A DNA stretch of 64,000 nt from Ruminococcus sp. (GCA_017475555.1 JAFVFL010000005.1:1-64000); one strand, 5' to 3'. Positions 48,116 through 57,454 are shown, counted from the first letter of the stretch. Notes: generated by a model from the sequence alone, not told the origin. Numbers and translations are program-made.

Positions 48116-48144
48116 ATTATACCGCAAAGCACGGGGATTGTCAA
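48116..48144 (-). promoter_or_regulatory. Promoter of the response regulator-kinase-htrA operon
   Basis: On the minus strand TTGACA, 17 bp, TATAAT. The sequence AATTGTATATCA follows immediately, similar to the TTGTATACA found after the trkA and fabH promoters. Confidence 0.85.
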
Positions 48145-48177
48145 GAGCATGGAGCTGCAAGGCACGGTCTCTTTGTG

Positions 48178-48208
48178 AAAAAAAGCGGGCTTCCGTTCCG
48201 GGAAGCCC
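48178..48208 (-). terminator. Rho-independent terminator after the small gene at 48214
   Basis: On the minus strand GGGCTTCC and GGAAGCCC pair perfectly over 8 bp around a 6-nt loop and are followed by a T-run. It sits 5 bp beyond the stop codon and insulates the response regulator promoter from upstream transcription. Confidence 0.88.
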
Positions 48209-48213
48209 CTGAT

Positions 48214-48594
48214 TCATCTGTTCCTTTTGTCGTAGCCCGTCTTCTGCTTCCAGTCCTCACCGATGAAGCGGCTGCATACGTCCTCGAACCACTTTATCTC
48301 GTGCTCACACTCCGCACGCCTTTTCTTGTACTCGTTCTTGTTCTTCGCAAAGTCGAGTGCGTCCTTGAGAAATTCGTCCTTCCACGCCGTTATCTCCTCA
48401 GCCGATTTCCCCTCACGCCTTGCAAGCTCCTTCACATCTGCTCCCCTGAGAAGCTCTATCGCCACCTCGTCTTTGTGGTTTGGGTCGGGCTGCTGAGGGG
48501 GAGAGCCTTTGCCGAAGATCATCACTGCTACACACGTTACGATAAATCCCGCCACAAATAATACGATATAGTCCAGCTCTGTCACCGCACTCAC
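48214..48594 (-). CDS. Small membrane-anchored protein with transposase-type HTH segment
   Basis: Function unknown. The 126-residue product has one N-terminal membrane helix (about residues 8-28), a short proline-rich link and then a segment near 43-75 (AIELLRGADVKELARREGKS followed by ITAWKDEFL) that resembles the helix-turn-helix of IS3-type OrfA proteins. A charged helical tail follows with lysine-rich and tryptophan-containing stretches. It starts at a GTG. It follows metH by about 24 bp on the same strand and has its own terminator. A membrane tether on such an HTH is unusual. Confidence 0.6.
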   Translation of the reverse strand: MSAVTELDYIVLFVAGFIVTCVAVMIFGKGSPPQQPDPNHKDEVAIELLRGADVKELARREGKSAEEITAWKDEFLKDALDFAKNKNEYKKRRAECEHEIKWFEDVCSRFIGEDWKQKTGYDKRNR

Positions 48595-48618
48595 ACCCCC
48601 AATTTCAGCTCATAGAGC

Positions 48619-51012
48619 TTATCCGCCGTACACCCTTGCCGCTATGTCCACTGACTGCTTTGCGTCCTTTCCGTAAAAATCAGCATTTATCTGCTCTGCA
48701 TACGAAGCCGTCAGGACTGCTCCCCCGACCACCGTCTTGCACTCCGGGTACTGCTCATTGAGCAGCTTTATCGTCTCAGCCATCGAGCCGAGAGTGGTGG
48801 TCATAAGTGCCGAAAGTCCCACGAGCTTCACCTTATGCTCTATCGCCGTATCGACGATGAGCTGCGGGTCTACGTCCTTTCCGAGGTCTATCACCGTAAA
48901 GCCGTAGCTCTCCATGAGCACCTTTACGATATTCTTGCCGATATCGTGGATATCGCCCTTGACCGTTGCAAGGACTATCTTCCCCTTTGATATGCTCTCT
49001 CCGCCGCTCTGCTCCGCAAGCCGTGTCTTTATGACCTCGAAGCACGCCTGTGCAGCTCCGGCTGTGAGGATAAGCTGCGGCAGGAATATCTTCCCCTTTT
49101 CAAACTTATCTCCGGCTGAATCAAGTGCCGGGATAAGGTATTCGTTTATTATCGCCATCGGGTCAGTCTCCTTCACAAGCTCCCCGACCGCACGCACCGC
49201 ATCGGCTTTGAGCCCGTTCTCAACGGCGTATCTCAGGTCGGTGTTCCCCTTAGGCTGAGCCGGTGCAGGTGCAGCTGTGCCGCCCTCCTGCGTGTAGACC
49301 GAGATAAATTCCGCAGAATCCCGGTCATATCCGGCAAGGAGCCTGTACGCCCGGACTGCACCGATTATCGAATCTATATTCGGGTTGATTATCGGCAGGT
49401 CAAGTCCGCTGTGCAGAGCCATTGTCAGGAATGTCCTCGTTATCGTCTCCCTGTTCGGCAGACCGAAGGATATATTCGACACTCCGAGGACTGTGTGCAG
49501 CCCAAGCTCGTTTTTCACCCGGTTAAGGGCGTTCAGTGTTTCCATTACGCCGTCCTGCTCGGCTGAGGCTGTCAGCGTAAGGCAGTCGATGAAAACGTCT
49601 TCCTTTGGTATGCCGTACTCCATCGCCCTGTTGAGGATACGCTGTGCTATGGCGAATCTGCCCTCCGCAGTCTTTGGAATGCCGCCCTTGTCGAGGGTCA
49701 GCCCGACTACAGCCGCACCGTATTTTTTGACAAGCGGAAGTATCGCCTCAAGCGACTCCTCCTCGCCGTTGACGGAATTGACTATCGGCTTGCCGTTATA
49801 CACCCTCAGCCCTGCCTCAAGCACCTCCGGGATAGTCGAGTCGAGCTGGAGCGGTGCATCGCATATCCCCTGTATCGCCTTGACCGCAGTCACCATCATT
49901 GCCTTTTCGTCTATGCCCGGCAGTCCGACGTTCACATCAAGTATCTCCGCACCTGCGTGGAGCTGCTCGACCGCCTGACCTAAGATATAATCTATGTCAT
50001 GTGCAAGGAGAGCCTCCTTGAAGCGTTTCTTTCCGGTCGGGTTGATACGCTCACCGATAACTCTCGGCTGGTCGATCACAACGCTGTTCACCGCAGAGCA
50101 CACAACGCTCCGGCGCACCACCTCCGGGGTGATATGCTCCATGCCTGAAAGTGCCGATATCACCGCACTTATATGAGCCGGTGTAGTTCCGCAGCAGCCG
50201 CCGAAGATACGAACTCCGTTTTCTGCAAGACGCACCGCGCTTGCCGCAAAGTCCTCCGGGTCTACGCTGTATTCGTTCGTCACCGGGTCAGGAAGTCCTG
50301 CATTCGGCTTTGCAATGACCGGGAGTACCGTAAGTCCGCACAGCTTTTTCAGCACCGGGAAAAGCTCGTCCGGGCCGAGTGAGCAGTTTACTCCGAGTGC
50401 GTCAACGCCCAGTCCCTCAAGCAGCGGCACCATGCACTCCGGCGAAACTCCGGTAAAGGTACGCATATTCTCCTCAAAGGTCATCGTCACCAGCACCGGC
50501 TTATCGGCATTTTCCTTTGCCGCAAGCACCGCCGCCTTGACCTCGTACAGATCGGTCATCGTCTCGATAACGATAACATCTGCCTCAGCACCTGCGGCGA
50601 CTATCTCGCTGAACGTGTCATAAGCCTGCTCAAATGTGAGCGTGCCGGACGGCTCAAGCAGCTGTCCTATAGGCCCTAAGTCGAGTGCCACGAGCGACCT
50701 CCCCGCAGCAGCCCTCCTTGCGTTTGCAACTCCGGCTGAGACTATCTCCCCGACTGTATATCCGCTGCCGTCGAGCTTATACCGGTTCGCCCCGAAGGTA
50801 TTGGCGTATATGATGTCCGCACCGGCTTCGGAATACTGCCGGTGAACGTTCATTATCGCCTCAGGGTCGGTAATATTCATCAGCTCCGGGGCGTGCTCCG
50901 TGCTGATCCCTGCCGCCTGGAGCATAGTTCCCATTCCTCCGTCAAGGAGGATGAACTCCCTGCTGTCAAGAAGCTCTGCAAACGAAGCGGCTTTTTCCGT
51001 ATTTCCGTACAT
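48619..51012 (-). CDS. metH: Cobalamin-dependent methionine synthase (short form)
   Basis: MetH transfers a methyl group from methyl-tetrahydrofolate to homocysteine through cobalamin. The 797-residue protein has the homocysteine domain with the zinc cysteines in NCSLG near 209 and GGCCGT near 274, the pterin-binding domain (VIGERINPTG near 317) and the cobalamin domain with DIHDIGKN near 702. The C-terminal S-adenosylmethionine reactivation domain of the 1,200-residue E. coli type is absent, as in several Firmicutes, so reactivation must come from another protein. I chose the ATG at 51012, preceded by GGAGATGAGAAA. It follows pheA. Confidence 0.95.
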   Translation of the reverse strand: MYGNTEKAASFAELLDSREFILLDGGMGTMLQAAGISTEHAPELMNITDPEAIMNVHRQYSEAGADIIYANTFGANRYKLDGSGYTVGEIVSAGVANARRAAAGRSLVALDLGPIGQLLEPSGTLTFEQAYDTFSEIVAAGAEADVIVIETMTDLYEVKAAVLAAKENADKPVLVTMTFEENMRTFTGVSPECMVPLLEGLGVDALGVNCSLGPDELFPVLKKLCGLTVLPVIAKPNAGLPDPVTNEYSVDPEDFAASAVRLAENGVRIFGGCCGTTPAHISAVISALSGMEHITPEVVRRSVVCSAVNSVVIDQPRVIGERINPTGKKRFKEALLAHDIDYILGQAVEQLHAGAEILDVNVGLPGIDEKAMMVTAVKAIQGICDAPLQLDSTIPEVLEAGLRVYNGKPIVNSVNGEEESLEAILPLVKKYGAAVVGLTLDKGGIPKTAEGRFAIAQRILNRAMEYGIPKEDVFIDCLTLTASAEQDGVMETLNALNRVKNELGLHTVLGVSNISFGLPNRETITRTFLTMALHSGLDLPIINPNIDSIIGAVRAYRLLAGYDRDSAEFISVYTQEGGTAAPAPAQPKGNTDLRYAVENGLKADAVRAVGELVKETDPMAIINEYLIPALDSAGDKFEKGKIFLPQLILTAGAAQACFEVIKTRLAEQSGGESISKGKIVLATVKGDIHDIGKNIVKVLMESYGFTVIDLGKDVDPQLIVDTAIEHKVKLVGLSALMTTTLGSMAETIKLLNEQYPECKTVVGGAVLTASYAEQINADFYGKDAKQSVDIAARVYGG

Positions 51013-51028
51013 TTTCTCATCTCCAAAG

Positions 51029-52162
51029 TTATTCAAAGCTTTTGAACGTTCCGAGTATCCTGAAATCCTCTAAATTCTCCGCAAGGTCGCTCATAAGGGC
51101 ACTGACGTTCGCATCATCGAGCCTGCCGCTGAAATCAAGATAGAACCACACATCGAAGCTGCCGTCCTTTATCGGGCGGTTCTCTATCCTCATAAGGTTC
51201 ATTCCGCTGACGAAGAACTTGGTCAGCAGCCTGTAAAGGCTTCCCTCTGTATGCGGTATTTTCAGCATTACGGACACTACGTCCGCCTCCGGGTCAGCCT
51301 GTAGCTCCCTTGAAATACAAATAAAGCGCGTGCGGTTCACCGTTGCGTCAGCGATATCCCTTGCAAGCACCGTCAGTCCGAGCCGCTCTGCACATTCCAC
51401 TGAGCATATCGCCGCAAGCCTGTCCTCAGGCTTGCTCTCTGCGACCATTGCCGCCGCTACTGCCGTATTGGTATGCTCGGCTGTTTTAAGCCTGTTCGCA
51501 GTAAGAAATTCATAGCACTGAGCTATCGCCTGCGGGTGGGAATACACCAGTCTCACGCCGTTTTCCCCGGCAAGCTCAGTCCCCGGAAGCACCGCAAGGC
51601 AGTGATTTATCTCGACCGATACCTCACGGACTGTATACACGCTGTACTTCGCCATGAGGTCGTATGTGCCGTTTACAGAGCCGGCGGTGGAGTTGTTCAC
51701 CGGCAGCACGCCGTAGTCAAGCTCACCGCTCTGCACCGCCCTGAAAACGTCCTCAAAGGTGGGATAGAATACAAGCTCCCTCTCGCCGAACATCATTCTT
51801 GCCGCCGTTTCCGAGTTAGCTCCGGGCATTCCCTGACAGCCGATACGCCTTGCCCCGTCAAGATCCGGGACTGTGAAGCTGTGCGGCATTACGCTCCTTT
51901 GCAAACTGCGGTTCTGCAATATCTTGCTTATGTCCATAATATTCGTAAAAAGTGCGGCTGTTCCGTTTTCAAGCTCGCTGTCGCCGGTGAGCCGCCTTAT
52001 CCTGTCTATGACCTGCTGCTCTCTGCCGCCCTGAAATACCGGCATATCGTGCTGTCTCTTATATTCCGCAACGTCCCTGCACAGCTCCATGCGCTTCATG
52101 AAAAGCCTCAGGAGCTGCTCATCTATGTCATCAATACCGTTTCTAAGTTCCTGTAGATCCAT
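51029..52162 (-). CDS. pheA: Bifunctional chorismate mutase / prephenate dehydratase
   Basis: PheA converts chorismate to prephenate and then phenylpyruvate in phenylalanine synthesis. The 377-residue product starts with an AroQ-type mutase domain (LRNGIDDIDEQLLRLF, about 1-85), then the dehydratase domain (GMPGANSETAARMMF near 115 and NRTRFICIS near 275) and a C-terminal ACT regulatory domain (about 290-377) with the phenylalanine-site motif IENRP in place of the usual ESRP. The ATG at 52162 follows AGGGAAAGAA; the open frame upstream to 52945 runs through ruvC on the other strand and is not real. Confidence 0.95.
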   Translation of the reverse strand: MDLQELRNGIDDIDEQLLRLFMKRMELCRDVAEYKRQHDMPVFQGGREQQVIDRIRRLTGDSELENGTAALFTNIMDISKILQNRSLQRSVMPHSFTVPDLDGARRIGCQGMPGANSETAARMMFGERELVFYPTFEDVFRAVQSGELDYGVLPVNNSTAGSVNGTYDLMAKYSVYTVREVSVEINHCLAVLPGTELAGENGVRLVYSHPQAIAQCYEFLTANRLKTAEHTNTAVAAAMVAESKPEDRLAAICSVECAERLGLTVLARDIADATVNRTRFICISRELQADPEADVVSVMLKIPHTEGSLYRLLTKFFVSGMNLMRIENRPIKDGSFDVWFYLDFSGRLDDANVSALMSDLAENLEDFRILGTFKSFE

Positions 52163-52207
52163 TTCTTTCCCTGACCTCCGGTTCAATTCATTACTTCCAT
52201 GCTTTAC

Positions 52208-52236
52208 ATTATAGCAGATTATTTTGTAAAAATCAA
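52208..52236 (-). promoter_or_regulatory. Promoter of pheA-metH
   Basis: On the minus strand TTGATT, 17 bp, TATAAT, about 45 bp before pheA. The leader is too short for a T-box. Confidence 0.8.
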
Positions 52237-52255
52237 TAAAAATGGTGAAAATATA

Positions 52256-52285
52256 TTGCAAAACCCTCCCGGAGTGTGATATAAT
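52256..52285 (+). promoter_or_regulatory. Promoter of the ruv operon
   Basis: TTGCAA, 18 bp, TATAAT, about 60 bp before ruvC and divergent from the pheA promoter. Confidence 0.7.
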
Positions 52286-52345
52286 ATAAGGGAGTATAAT
52301 GAATAGGTATGTGCATTTGAGGGGAACGGGAGAAATTGCGGCAAA

Positions 52346-52873
52346 ATGAACGGAAATACCACGGCGGCAGCCGGAAAGACTAAAAAGAACATAAGAATAC
52401 TCGGTATAGACCCCGGATACGCCATTGTCGGCTTCGGTGTCCTCGATTACGACGGAGTACGCTTCACACCTGCGGCGTATGGTGCTATCACAACTGAAGC
52501 CGGTATGCCGTTTGACAAGAGGCTGCTTGCGATACACCGGGACATGGAGCAGATACTCGGCAAGTATTCCCCGGACTGTGCGGCTATCGAGCGGCTGTAC
52601 TTCACGAACAACCAGAAAACTGCGATAGATGTGGCACAGGCAAGAGGAGTGATAGTACAGTCTATCGCTGCACGCTCGCTCCCGATAGCGGAGTATACCC
52701 CATTGCAGGTCAAGGTCTCCGTCACCGGCTACGGAAAGGCTGAAAAGCAGCAGATAATGGAAATGACCCGGCAGCTGCTCGGTCTTGCGGCTATACCCCG
52801 CCCGGACGATGCTGCGGACGCCCTTGCCATAGCCATATGCCACGGACATACCATAAGATTTGAAAGCTTCTGA
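52346..52873 (+). CDS. ruvC: Crossover junction endodeoxyribonuclease RuvC
   Basis: RuvC cuts Holliday junctions during recombination. The 175-residue product has an N-terminal extension of about 15 residues rich in Lys, Thr and Ala, followed by the normal RILGIDPGYAIVGFG start with the first catalytic aspartate. The other acidic sites are in AIERLYF near 83 and near DDAADALAIA at the C-terminus (about 157-165). The ribosome-binding site is weak (GGGAGAAATTGCGGCAAA). It is the first gene of the ruv cluster. Confidence 0.95.
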   Translation: MNGNTTAAAGKTKKNIRILGIDPGYAIVGFGVLDYDGVRFTPAAYGAITTEAGMPFDKRLLAIHRDMEQILGKYSPDCAAIERLYFTNNQKTAIDVAQARGVIVQSIAARSLPIAEYTPLQVKVSVTGYGKAEKQQIMEMTRQLLGLAAIPRPDDAADALAIAICHGHTIRFESF

Positions 52874-52889
52874 TGAAAGGAATTTACAT

Positions 52890-53492
52890 ATGATATACAG
52901 TCTCAGAGGGACTCTGATACACCATGAGCCGAATCTCGCCGTCATCGAATGCGGCGGTGTTGGCTATGCGTGCAGGACATCGTATAATACGGTCGTCAGC
53001 CTCGGCGATACAGGAAAAGAGGTCAGGGTCTACACGCAGATGATAGTGCGTGAGGACTCCGTGGAGCTTTTCGGCTTTGCGACCTTGCAGGAGCTGAATT
53101 GCTTCCGGCTGCTTATTTCTGTAAAGAGCATAGGCCCTAAGGCGGCAACGGCGATACTCTCCGACATGACCCCGGAGCAGTTTGCGTTCTATACGGCGTC
53201 CGGCGACAGCAAGGCGTTCTCACGGGTAAAGGGCATAGGTGCAAAGACTGCACAGAGGATAGTGCTTGAGCTTAAAGACAAGGTAGGTGCGGGAAATGCC
53301 GTGCCGGTGTCCGGAGCAGCTATTTCGTCCGGGGCAGCTGCCGTTGTCCCGTCGGATTCGCTTTCGGAGGCTCTTGAGGCTCTTATGGTGCTCGGCTACA
53401 GCCAGAGCGAGGCTGCGGCAATGCTCTCCGGGCTTGACCCGGCACTCCCCACTCAGGAGCTTATCAAGGAAGCCCTGAAGCCTAAAAAATGA
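52890..53492 (+). CDS. ruvA: Holliday junction DNA helicase RuvA
   Basis: RuvA binds Holliday junctions and recruits RuvB. The 200-residue protein has the N-terminal MIYSLRGTL OB-fold, the helix-hairpin-helix motifs (LLISVKSIGPKAATAIL near 72 and RVKGIGAKTAQRIVLEL near 109) and a C-terminal RuvB-binding domain (SEALEALMVLGYSQSEA near 155). AAAGGAATTTACAT precedes the ATG at 52890. It follows ruvC by 16 bp. Confidence 0.96.
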   Translation: MIYSLRGTLIHHEPNLAVIECGGVGYACRTSYNTVVSLGDTGKEVRVYTQMIVREDSVELFGFATLQELNCFRLLISVKSIGPKAATAILSDMTPEQFAFYTASGDSKAFSRVKGIGAKTAQRIVLELKDKVGAGNAVPVSGAAISSGAAAVVPSDSLSEALEALMVLGYSQSEAAAMLSGLDPALPTQELIKEALKPKK

Positions 53493-53573
53493 TATACACC
53501 GGAAGGACGCAGAACAGTGCCCTTTCCTCATGATATAGCGGATCAGTCAGAATTACGAAAGGAAGTCACAGTC

Positions 53574-54326
53574 ATGAACAGAAATGCAAAAAATATGAAC
53601 CTTGATGAGCTGCTGAAGGCGGCTATAAAGGATCCGTCGATGAGGTCGCCGTTTTTGCAGACCCTCATCAAAAGCGACGTTTACGTCATATGCAAAAACC
53701 CCGTGAAGCAGGAGAGGAGCCGTGAGGAGGGCGGTATACAGCTGGAGCTTATCACTATCCAGAACCCCCAGGGGGATATGTTTATCCCGTTCTTCACAAG
53801 CTACAGGGCTCTCCAGCAGTTCGCCAAGAGATATGTTGAGTCGTACAAGATAAACTGCCTGCGTCTTTTCGACCTTATCCAGTCGGTTTCCGCAGTTCTC
53901 AACCCCAATTCCTACGGCAAGGAGTTCTCCTCGCAGGAGATAAAGAGCATTCTCATGATAGCAAGAAATCTCAAGATAAAGGCTATCTCCTATAACGAGG
54001 CGGATACGATAAAGTACCGTGAGTGCGAGCACTCTATGGCTCATATAACCCGTGCAGCTTCAAAGTTCCTCGCAAAGCAGCCCAACGTTGACAAGGCGTA
54101 CATAGTGGAGATGATAAAGGGCTGTGAAAGACCTCAGCCGCTTATCGTTATCGACATGATAGGCAGCACAAGAAAGCTCTTCGTGCCGCTGTCGAAGTAC
54201 CTCTCAAAGTCCGTCAAGGCTAACGAGCAGCTGTCGTTCATCAGCTATGAGCAGGATATGGGCAAAAAGGCTGCCGAGGCAACTGAGCCGTTCTACGTGA
54301 GAAAGAAGAGATATTTCGAGAAATAA
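53574..54326 (+). CDS. sseB: SseB-family protein
   Basis: The 250-residue product resembles SseB (enhanced serine sensitivity) proteins, with the N-terminal SseB domain ([20 protein letters not shown] near 10-30 and [16 protein letters not shown] near 66-81). The C-terminal half holds a helical and beta region with [10 protein letters not shown] near 180. The molecular role is unclear. The ATG at 53574 follows AAAGGAAGTCACAGTC; the frame upstream to 53517 is not included. It is inserted between ruvA and ruvB, which are usually adjacent. Confidence 0.75.
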   Translation: MNRNAKNMNLDELLKAAIKDPSMRSPFLQTLIKSDVYVICKNPVKQERSREEGGIQLELITIQNPQGDMFIPFFTSYRALQQFAKRYVESYKINCLRLFDLIQSVSAVLNPNSYGKEFSSQEIKSILMIARNLKIKAISYNEADTIKYRECEHSMAHITRAASKFLAKQPNVDKAYIVEMIKGCERPQPLIVIDMIGSTRKLFVPLSKYLSKSVKANEQLSFISYEQDMGKKAAEATEPFYVRKKRYFEK

Positions 54327-54349
54327 CCGGCACAAAAGGAGCTGAGAGA

Positions 54350-55450
54350 ATGATAGAGACCGAGGATATGGAGTTCGAGGTCGCACCACGGATAATCACC
54401 CCGGAGAATATTACAGACGACGGAGATATCGAGATGACCCTCCGTCCGCAGACGCTGCACGAATATATCGGTCAGGACAAGGTCAAGGAGAATCTTGCGG
54501 TGTATATCGCTGCGGCAAAGAAACGCAGCGAGCCGCTCGACCATGTGCTGCTCTATGGCCCTCCCGGACTTGGAAAGACCACGCTCTCGGCGATAATAGC
54601 CCATGAGCTTGGCGTCAATCTGAGAGTAACTACAGGCCCGGCGATAGAGAAGCCCGGCGACCTCGTTTCGCTTCTCACGAGCCTTTCCGACAATGATGTG
54701 CTGTTCATCGACGAGATACACCGCCTCTCCCGTGCCGTTGAGGAGATACTCTACCCGGCACTTGAGGACAGAGTGATAGATATAATCATCGGAAAGGGAC
54801 CTGCTGCACGCTCGATACGCATGGATCTGAAGCCGTTTACGCTTATCGGTGCGACTACCCGTGCAGGTCAGCTGTCCGCTCCGCTGCGTGACCGCTTCGG
54901 CGTTATACAGCGGCTGGAGCTTTATACCACTGAGCAGCTGACGGATATCGTCCGCAGAAGTGCCATGATACTCGGTATTCCCTGTGAGACTGACGGTGCG
55001 GCTGAGATCGCAGGGCGTGCGAGGGGTACACCCCGTATCGCAAACAGGCTCTTAAAGCGTGTCAGGGACTTTGCCGACGTTATGGGCAACGGACAGATAA
55101 CCCGGCAGATCGCCAATATCGCCCTCAGCCGGCTTGAGATAGACCCTCTGGGGCTGGATTCGCTCGACCGGCGTATGCTCGATATGATAATAAAGGGCTA
55201 CGGCGGAGGGCCTGTCGGACTTGAAACGCTTGCCTCGGCTATCGGCGAGGAGGCTGTGACGATAGAGGACGTATGCGAGCCGTTCCTTATGCAGCTCGGA
55301 TTCCTCGGCAGAACTCCGAGGGGAAGATGTGCGACCCGGCTGGCATATGAGCATTTAGGCTATGCCATGCCGGAAAATGCGGCGGGGGCTATGAGCGGAC
55401 AGATGTCGCTTTTCGGCGATAATGCTGACAGTGCCGGCAATGCGGAGTGA
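54350..55450 (+). CDS. ruvB: Holliday junction branch migration ATPase RuvB
   Basis: RuvB is the hexameric motor of branch migration. The 366-residue product has [19 protein letters not shown] near 32, Walker [12 protein letters not shown] near 71, Walker [10 protein letters not shown] near 120, the GATTRAG sensor near 168, the arginine finger segment RDRFGV near 182 and the winged-helix DNA-binding tail near 280-335. A short AG-rich tail follows. GGAGCTGAGAG precedes the ATG. It follows sseB. Confidence 0.97.
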   Translation: MIETEDMEFEVAPRIITPENITDDGDIEMTLRPQTLHEYIGQDKVKENLAVYIAAAKKRSEPLDHVLLYGPPGLGKTTLSAIIAHELGVNLRVTTGPAIEKPGDLVSLLTSLSDNDVLFIDEIHRLSRAVEEILYPALEDRVIDIIIGKGPAARSIRMDLKPFTLIGATTRAGQLSAPLRDRFGVIQRLELYTTEQLTDIVRRSAMILGIPCETDGAAEIAGRARGTPRIANRLLKRVRDFADVMGNGQITRQIANIALSRLEIDPLGLDSLDRRMLDMIIKGYGGGPVGLETLASAIGEEAVTIEDVCEPFLMQLGFLGRTPRGRCATRLAYEHLGYAMPENAAGAMSGQMSLFGDNADSAGNAE

Positions 55451-56064
55451 GTGCAGTGGGTATCATATTCGGGCTTAGAAAACGCAGCTATATCCGCAAT
55501 TCCGAGACGATAAGGCAGGCGGCTCTGCCGGACAGGGAAATGCACAGCGATAATATCAACAGCGGGATCTCCGGAATGATAAACGGTCAGGCTCTCGGCG
55601 TTGTCTCACGGCTGCGGTACGGGCTTTGCCCCATGAGCTTCAACGGCTGCGAGGTCATTTCGGTCTACAATGCGATGCAGTACCTCGGAAAGCCGTGCAA
55701 TATTGCCGATATCGCCCTGTATATGGAGCGTTTCCGGGTGCTGATAGGCTTTTTCGGGTGCAATGTGTACCGCATTGGAAAAGCACTCACTCATTTCGGT
55801 GCGGAATGGAAAAGGATACGCAGAAAAGTCCCCGGCGACACGGCGGCGTTCATCATCTCCTTCTGGACGGGGAGACGGCTGCTGTCGTCAGTGCATACGG
55901 TGTTCTGCATAAGAAAGCCGCATGGCATACTTGTCTACAACCGCTACAACAGCTGCGGTACTGTACAGCTCTGCCGGAGCATGGAGGAGCTTGCAGGAAA
56001 ATATCCGCTGATAGCTGCGTATGCAGTTACCGGGGTCAAACAAATCAATTCAGATCAGGAGTAA
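55447..56064 (+). CDS. Predicted papain-like (C39-type) cysteine peptidase-fold protein
   Basis: I do not recognise a named family. The 205-residue protein has a cysteine in [17 protein letters not shown] near residue 68, a histidine in [10 protein letters not shown] near 148 and a following YNRYNS near 160. This is the spacing of a papain-like Cys-His-Asn triad as in C39-like peptidases and their bacteriocin-processing relatives. No signal peptide or membrane helix is present. The GTG start overlaps the ruvB stop (GTGA), so it is translationally coupled to ruvB, and the GlmM-family gene follows 5 bp later. Confidence 0.55.
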   Translation: MSAVGIIFGLRKRSYIRNSETIRQAALPDREMHSDNINSGISGMINGQALGVVSRLRYGLCPMSFNGCEVISVYNAMQYLGKPCNIADIALYMERFRVLIGFFGCNVYRIGKALTHFGAEWKRIRRKVPGDTAAFIISFWTGRRLLSSVHTVFCIRKPHGILVYNRYNSCGTVQLCRSMEELAGKYPLIAAYAVTGVKQINSDQE

Positions 56065-56069
56065 TACTA

Positions 56070-57437
56070 ATGAGCAGATTATTCGGTAAGGACGGGATAA
56101 GAGGTGCAGCGGTAACGGAGCTGAGCTGCGAGCTGTGCCTTGATATAGGCAGGGCTGCGGCAGCTGTGCTCGCCGGCAGGAACGACGAGAGAACAAAGAT
56201 ACTTGTAGGCAAGGATACAAGAAGCTCTGCGGACGCTCTTGAAGCCGCCGTATGCGCCGGTCTCTGCTCTGCCGGTGCTGACGCTGAGATACTGGGTATC
56301 GTCCCCGCTCCGGCTCTTGCATATCTGATAAAGGAACGGGGTGCAAGGGGCGGTATCATGATATCTGCGTCAAACCGCTCTGCCGACTACAACGGGATAA
56401 AGATATACTCCTCCTCCGGCTGCCGGCTCGATGCAGAGGAGGAGGACGAGATAGAGCGTCTCATTCTTGACGACCCCGACGAGCTAAGACCCATAAGGGG
56501 CGGAAAGTACGGGAAGACCATAAGATATATGCACGCTCTGGAGGACTATATAGACCATGTCCGCTCGGTATCAGTCAGCGGCGATTTCAGCGGCATTCGT
56601 GTAGCTGTGGACTGTGCCAACGGCTCAGCCTCGTATACCGCCGGACAGATATTCTCCGCCCTCGGAGCTGAGGTGATAATCACCGGCAACAAGCCCGACG
56701 GGACTAATATCAACCGGGGCTGCGGAAGCGTGTACATAGACCATGTCATCGAGGTCGTGAAGAAATATAACTGCACCTGCGGACTGTCCTTTGACGGCGG
56801 CGGCGAACGCTGCCTTGCGGTCGATGAGAACGGCAGGCTCGTTGACGGAGATGAGATAATCGCCCTGTGTACCGACTATTTCCACACGGGCGGACTGCTG
56901 CGGCATAACACCCTCGCCGTCACGGCTTCAAACAATCTCGGACTTTCAAGATTCGCCCGGAAAAAGGGGATAAATATTGTCAGCTGCGGCATGGACGAGA
57001 GACAGCTTATCCATACCCTCACCGAAAACGGCTATACCATAGGCGGCGACCCTGCCGGGCATATCATATTCCCGGACGATGCTCCGTCTGCTGACGGTCA
57101 GCTCACCGGGGTAAGGCTGCTTGAGGTGCTTGCACAGTCCGACAAGAGCCTGAGTCAGATGACCGGGATAATGACGAAGCTGCCGCAGGTGATGATAAAC
57201 GTGCCTATCAGCTACAGATACCGGGAGGTATGGAAAAACGACAGGCGGATAACCATGCTCATCGAGGACGCTGAGGAGGAGCTTGGCATAGAGGGGCGGA
57301 TACTCGTCCGGGAGGACGGCTGGTCGCCTAAGATACGCATACTCGTTGAGGGCAGCGACTTTCCGCAGATAAACAGGATAGCCACCGAGGTGGCTGATAT
57401 GATAAAGGAACGCTGCCCGAACAGAAATACGGAATAA
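56070..57437 (+). CDS. glmM: Phosphoglucosamine mutase family protein with altered active-site loops
   Basis: Normal GlmM interconverts glucosamine-6-P and glucosamine-1-P for cell wall synthesis. This 455-residue protein aligns over full length (MSRLFGKDGIRG at the N-terminus), but each catalytic loop differs: the phosphoserine loop reads MISASNRSADYNG where ISASHNP is expected (residue about 101), the metal loop reads FDGGGER instead of FDGDGDR (about 240), the sugar loop reads GGDPAGH instead of GEQSGH (about 327), and the phosphate loop reads REDGWSPKIR instead of RPSGTEP (about 413). The reading frame is intact. I infer a non-catalytic or changed role. CAGGAG precedes the ATG at 56070. 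Confidence 0.88.
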   Translation: MSRLFGKDGIRGAAVTELSCELCLDIGRAAAAVLAGRNDERTKILVGKDTRSSADALEAAVCAGLCSAGADAEILGIVPAPALAYLIKERGARGGIMISASNRSADYNGIKIYSSSGCRLDAEEEDEIERLILDDPDELRPIRGGKYGKTIRYMHALEDYIDHVRSVSVSGDFSGIRVAVDCANGSASYTAGQIFSALGAEVIITGNKPDGTNINRGCGSVYIDHVIEVVKKYNCTCGLSFDGGGERCLAVDENGRLVDGDEIIALCTDYFHTGGLLRHNTLAVTASNNLGLSRFARKKGINIVSCGMDERQLIHTLTENGYTIGGDPAGHIIFPDDAPSADGQLTGVRLLEVLAQSDKSLSQMTGIMTKLPQVMINVPISYRYREVWKNDRRITMLIEDAEEELGIEGRILVREDGWSPKIRILVEGSDFPQINRIATEVADMIKERCPNRNTE

Positions 57438-57454
57438 GTCAGGAGAGAAACAAA

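Noticed and set aside
48214..48594. Insertion sequence remnant
   Set aside because: The HTH resembles OrfA, but there are no terminal inverted repeats, no catalytic partner and a membrane helix precedes it.
52163..52945. Upstream extension of pheA by about 260 codons
   Set aside because: It runs antisense through ruvC and its promoter; the real pheA start at 52162 has a ribosome-binding site and a promoter just upstream.
55626..56069. Upstream extension of the GlmM-like frame
   Set aside because: It overlaps the papain-like gene in another frame, and the family start MSRLFGKDGIRG lies at 56070 after CAGGAG.
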